Origin: Streptosporangiaceae bacterium
GTDB lineage: Bacteria > Actinomycetota > Actinomycetes > Streptosporangiales > Streptosporangiaceae
Reading direction: 5' to 3'
Assembly: GCA_030050125.1 (NCBI GenBank)
Contig: JASIJN010000269.1
Location: 1 to 7,706 of the forward strand
DNA: 7,706 nt
Shown here: piece after piece, positions 5,417-7,706 of the stretch
Layout: each line of letters opens with the position of its first letter
How positions within the stretch are numbered: the stretch's first letter is position 1
The notes under the pieces: generated by a model
The model's database searches: none
What the model saw: the letters and a program-made list of their open reading frames with translations, nothing else
Told to the model about the DNA's origin: nothing
Made by a program: the position numbers and the translations under genes

Positions 5417-6043
5417 ATGGCTCGATACACCGGTGCGGACTGCAAGCTCTGCCGCCGAGAGAAGACCAAGCTGTTCCTCAAGGGTGCCAAGTGCGACTCG
5501 CCGAAGTGCCCTATCGAGATCCGCCCCTACCCGCCGGGCGAGCACGGCCGCAACCGGCCCAAGGAAAACGACTACCTGCTGCAGCTCAGGGAGACGCAGA
5601 AGGCCAAGCGCATCTACGGCGTGCTGGAGAGGCAGTTCGCCAACTACTACGAGCAGGCCACCCGAACCCGCGGCCGGACCGGCGAGGCCCTGCTGCAGCT
5701 GCTGGAGAGCCGCCTGGACAACGTGATCTACCGGGCCGGCTTCGCCAAGAGCCGGGACATGGCCCGCCAGCTGGTCGGCCACGGCCACGTCCTGGTCAAC
5801 GGGCGCAAGGTGGACATCCCGTCCTACCGGGTCAGCGAGGCCGACATCGTCGAGATCACGGCCAAGTCCCAGGACCTGACGCCGTTCGTGGTGGCGAAGG
5901 CCGAGGCGGGCGAGCGCCCGGTCCCGGCCTGGCTCGAGGTCATCCCCGACAAGATGCGCATTCTCGTCCATACGCTCCCGGTCCGGGCTCAGATCGACAC
6001 CCTGGTTCAGGAGCAGCTCATCGTTGAGTACTACTCGAAGTAA
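5417..6043 (+). CDS. rpsD: 30S ribosomal protein S4, zinc-binding (C+) form
   Basis: S4 is a primary binder of 16S rRNA that nucleates 30S assembly, and in several bacteria it represses its own operon. The 208-residue protein carries an intact N-terminal zinc site, Cys9, Cys12, Cys26 and Cys31 (CxxC...CxxxxC). It then has RPYPPGEHGR (36-45) and YLLQLRETQKAKRIYGVLE (53-71). The RNA-binding S4 domain starts at about residue 97 (ESRLDNVIYRAGFAKSRDMA) and includes GHGHVLVNGRKVDIPSYRV. The C-terminus EQLIVEYYSK is typical. AAGGAG (5400-5405) overlaps the rpsK stop, 11 nt before the ATG. As I recall, M. tuberculosis and Streptomyces S4 are cysteine-free forms, and Streptomyces keeps rpsD away from this cluster, so position and type help to place the organism. 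Confidence 0.98.
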   Translation: MARYTGADCKLCRREKTKLFLKGAKCDSPKCPIEIRPYPPGEHGRNRPKENDYLLQLRETQKAKRIYGVLERQFANYYEQATRTRGRTGEALLQLLESRLDNVIYRAGFAKSRDMARQLVGHGHVLVNGRKVDIPSYRVSEADIVEITAKSQDLTPFVVAKAEAGERPVPAWLEVIPDKMRILVHTLPVRAQIDTLVQEQLIVEYYSK

Positions 6044-6053
6044 GCACCAGCCA

Positions 6054-6079
6054 GCGCCCGCCGCACGGGTGGCGGGCGT
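6054..6079 (+). promoter_or_regulatory. Stable hairpin in the rpsD-rpoA gap
   Basis: CGCCCGCC (6055-6062) pairs perfectly with GGCGGGCG (6071-6078). A G-U and a C-G inside and a G-U outside extend it to about 11 pairs with an ACGG loop. It starts 10 nt after the rpsD stop in a 75-nt gap. No T-run follows, so it may act as a partial terminator, attenuator or RNase barrier that sets rpoA output relative to ribosomal proteins. Confidence 0.5.
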
Positions 6080-6107
6080 CGCGATCGTCAAATAGCGGGC
6101 ATCGCGG
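6072..6107 (+). repeat. Imperfect 13-bp direct repeat before rpoA
   Basis: GCGGGCGTCGCGA (6072-6084) recurs as GCGGGCATCGCGG (6095-6107), 11 of 13 identical. The first copy contains the 3' arm of the hairpin at 6054-6079, so the second copy offers a competing partner for the same 5' arm (GCCCGC 6056-6061 with GCGGGC 6095-6100). The second copy abuts the rpoA Shine-Dalgarno AAGGA (6109-6113). Confidence 0.4.
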
Positions 6108-6118
6108 AAAGGAACACA

Positions 6119-7135
6119 ATGCTTATCGCCCAGCGTCCCAGCCTCACCGAAGACCAGGTCAGCGACTACCGGTCCCGGTTCGTGATCGAGCCGCTCGAGC
6201 CCGGCTTCGGGTACACGATCGGGAACTCGGTCCGGCGCACCCTGCTCTCCTCGATCCCCGGTGCCGCCGTCACCAGCATCAGGATCGAGGGAGTCCTGCA
6301 CGAGTTCTCCACCGTCCCCGGGGTCACCGAGGATGTCACCGACATCATCCTGAACCTCAAGGAGCTCGTCGTCTCCTCCGAGCACGACGAGCCGGTCCCG
6401 ATGTACCTGCGCAAGCAGGGCCCCGGCCCGGTGACCGCGGCCGACATCGCGCCGCCGGCCGGCGTGGAGGTGCACAACCCCGAGCTGCACATCGCCACGC
6501 TGAACAGCAAGGGCAAGCTGGAGATGGAGCTGACGGTCGAGCGCGGCCGCGGCTACGTCTCCGCCGCCCAGAACAAGCAGCCCGGCCAGGAGATCGGCCG
6601 GATCCCGATCGACTCGATCTACTCGCCGGTGCTGCGGGTGACCTACAAGGTCGAGGCGACCCGCGTCGAGCAGCGCACCGACTTCGACAAGCTGATCCTG
6701 GACGTCGAGACCAAGCCCTGCATGCGCCCCCGCGACGCGGTGGCCAGCGCGGGCAAGACCCTGGTCGAGCTGTTCGGACTGGCCAGGGAGCTGAACGTGG
6801 ACGCCGAGGGCATCGACATCGGCCCGTCGCCGACCGACGCCGCGCTCGCCGCCGACCTGGCCCTGCCGATCGAGGAGCTGAACCTGACCGTCCGCTCCTA
6901 CAACTGCCTCAAGCGCGAGGGCATCCACACCGTGGGCGAGCTCGTGGCCCGCAGCGAGCAGGACCTGCTCGACATCCGCAACTTCGGCGCGAAGTCGATC
7001 GAGGAAGTCAAGCAGAAGCTGATCGACATGGGCCTCGCGCTCAAGGACTCCCCGCCCGGGTTCGACCCCGGGACCGCGGCCGACAGCTACGGGGCCGACG
7101 ACGACGAGAGCTACGTCGAGACCGAGCAGTATTAG
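6119..7135 (+). CDS. rpoA: DNA-directed RNA polymerase subunit alpha
   Basis: The alpha dimer scaffolds assembly of RNA polymerase, and its C-terminal domain contacts UP elements and activators. The 338-residue protein has the usual actinobacterial length. The N-terminal domain (1 to about 230) shows [31 protein letters not shown] (21-40) with the assembly segment [15 protein letters not shown], and [10 protein letters not shown] (140-149). An acidic linker precedes the C-terminal domain (about 250-308). There [18 protein letters not shown] holds Arg259 and Asn262, equivalent to E. coli Arg265 and Asn268, and [10 protein letters not shown] matches the second DNA-contact loop. The acidic tail [12 protein letters not shown] is typical of actinomycetes. 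AAGGA (6109-6113) lies 5 nt before the ATG. Its regulation may involve the hairpin and repeat upstream. Confidence 0.98.
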   Translation: MLIAQRPSLTEDQVSDYRSRFVIEPLEPGFGYTIGNSVRRTLLSSIPGAAVTSIRIEGVLHEFSTVPGVTEDVTDIILNLKELVVSSEHDEPVPMYLRKQGPGPVTAADIAPPAGVEVHNPELHIATLNSKGKLEMELTVERGRGYVSAAQNKQPGQEIGRIPIDSIYSPVLRVTYKVEATRVEQRTDFDKLILDVETKPCMRPRDAVASAGKTLVELFGLARELNVDAEGIDIGPSPTDAALAADLALPIEELNLTVRSYNCLKREGIHTVGELVARSEQDLLDIRNFGAKSIEEVKQKLIDMGLALKDSPPGFDPGTAADSYGADDDESYVETEQY

Positions 7136-7140
7136 CCCGC

Positions 7141-7154
7141 GGGGGACGACCCCC
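7141..7154 (+). promoter_or_regulatory. Small G5/C5 hairpin between rpoA and rplQ
   Basis: GGGGG (7141-7145) pairs with CCCCC (7150-7154) around ACGA, just after the rpoA stop and 8 nt before the rplQ Shine-Dalgarno AGGAG (7163-7167). The stem is short and in GC-rich DNA may be chance, though most cistron gaps in this window hold a comparable hairpin. Confidence 0.3.
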
Positions 7155-7176
7155 CTCAAACTAGGAGAACGCTCCG

Positions 7177-7706
7177 ATGCCCACGCCCACCAAGGGCCGA
7201 CGGCTGGGCGGCAGCCCGGCCCACCAGCGGCACATGATGGCGAACCTTGCTACCGCGCTGTTCGAGCACGGCAAGATCACCACCACCGAGGCGCGGGCAC
7301 GCAGGCTTCGGCCGGTGGCCGAGCGCCTGATCACGTTCGCCAAGCGCGGCGACCTGCACGCCAGGCGGCAGGTGCTGACCACGGTGAGCGACCGCAACGT
7401 CGTGCATGCGCTGTTCACAGACATCGCGCCGACGTTCGCCGGCCGCGAGGGCGGGTACACCCGGATTACCAAGATCAACCCGCGCAAGGGCGACAACGCG
7501 GCCATGGCCGTGATCGAGCTGGTCCAGGAGGAGGCCGCGGCCAAGCCGCGCCGTCGCCGCGCCCGCCGCACCCAGCCGGAGGCCGCGCCCACCGGAGGCC
7601 GTCAGCGCAGGCCGGAGACGGCCGCCGACGTTACCGACGAAGACACCGAACGGTCCACGGCGGACGAAACAGCCGACCAGGAAGGCTCGGCCGAGGACCT
7701 GGCCGA
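7177..7706 (+). CDS. rplQ: 50S ribosomal protein L17, 3' end cut by window
   Basis: L17 is a large-subunit protein near the tunnel exit. The frame is open from ATG 7177 (AGGAG 9 nt upstream) to the window end, giving 176 codons without a stop. The conserved core covers residues 1-117: [40 protein letters not shown] (23-42), [20 protein letters not shown] (44-63) and [20 protein letters not shown] (92-111). After about residue 120 comes a non-conserved tail, first basic (KPRRRRARR) and then acidic with many Asp, Glu, Thr and Ala. Core-only bacterial L17 is about 120-130 residues; long tails are common in actinobacteria, so this is a normal lineage feature at least 55 residues long here. The true length is unknown. 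Confidence 0.96.
   Translation, partial: MPTPTKGRRLGGSPAHQRHMMANLATALFEHGKITTTEARARRLRPVAERLITFAKRGDLHARRQVLTTVSDRNVVHALFTDIAPTFAGREGGYTRITKINPRKGDNAAMAVIELVQEEAAAKPRRRRARRTQPEAAPTGGRQRRPETAADVTDEDTERSTADETADQEGSAEDLA

Noticed and set aside
4807..6027. 406-codon + frame across rpsM, rpsK and rpsD
   Set aside because: It spans three ribosomal-protein genes out of frame and reads as low-complexity Arg/Pro/Gly sequence.
4961..7159. 732-codon open frame on the - strand opposite rpsK, rpsD and rpoA
   Set aside because: It is antisense to three certain genes, is rich in Arg, Ala, Gly, Val and Asp as expected of a GC-rich shadow frame, and shows no recognisable domain.
1..7706. Search for mobile elements, CRISPR repeats, tRNA genes, defence or toxin-antitoxin genes
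   Set aside because: Almost the whole window is filled by a conserved housekeeping cluster; I found no transposase, integrase, regularly spaced repeats, tRNA-like fold or toxin motif in the gaps.

Overview
The window holds the end of the spc ribosomal-protein cluster and the alpha cluster of a high-GC Gram-positive bacterium (Actinomycetota). All genes lie on the + strand in the order [rplO end?]-secY-adk-map-(DUF1707-type membrane protein)-infA-rpmJ-rpsM-rpsK-rpsD-rpoA-rplQ. The base composition (estimated by eye at about two-thirds G+C), the actinobacterial style of SecY and RpoA, a 73-residue IF1 and a long charged L17 tail all point to actinomycetes. rpsD sits inside the alpha cluster, as in mycobacteria and Frankia-like lineages; as I recall, Streptomyces keeps rpsD elsewhere. 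A Streptosporangiales/Frankiales-like actinomycete is my best guess, but I cannot fix the genus.

Layout. 1-61: probable last codons of rplO and the secY ribosome binding site. 62-3566: secY and adk overlap by one base, then comes a 118-nt gap, then map and a small membrane-protein gene 10 nt behind it. 3567-3915: the longest gene-free stretch (349 nt), with an inverted repeat, a good sigma-70/HrdB-type promoter and a long untranslated leader for infA. 3916-4307: infA and rpmJ, separated by a hairpin with a UUCG tetraloop. 4308-4552: a 245-nt gap with an 80-nt stretch lacking any T, a very strong 15-bp hairpin, and a 9-bp helix that would enclose the rpsM ribosome binding site. 4553-7706: rpsM, rpsK, rpsD, rpoA and rplQ, the last cut by the window end. 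Hairpins also lie in the rpsD-rpoA and rpoA-rplQ gaps.

The genes serve protein synthesis and export (SecY channel, N-terminal methionine removal, initiation factor 1, ribosomal proteins L36, S13, S11, S4 and L17), adenylate balance (Adk) and transcription (RNA polymerase alpha). The only non-housekeeping protein is the DUF1707-type two-helix membrane protein between map and infA. I see no mobile element, CRISPR array, phage gene or defence system. What is not routine is non-coding: candidate regulatory RNA structures ahead of rpsM and rpoA, and the infA promoter/leader. These are inferences from base pairing in one sequence and need comparative support.
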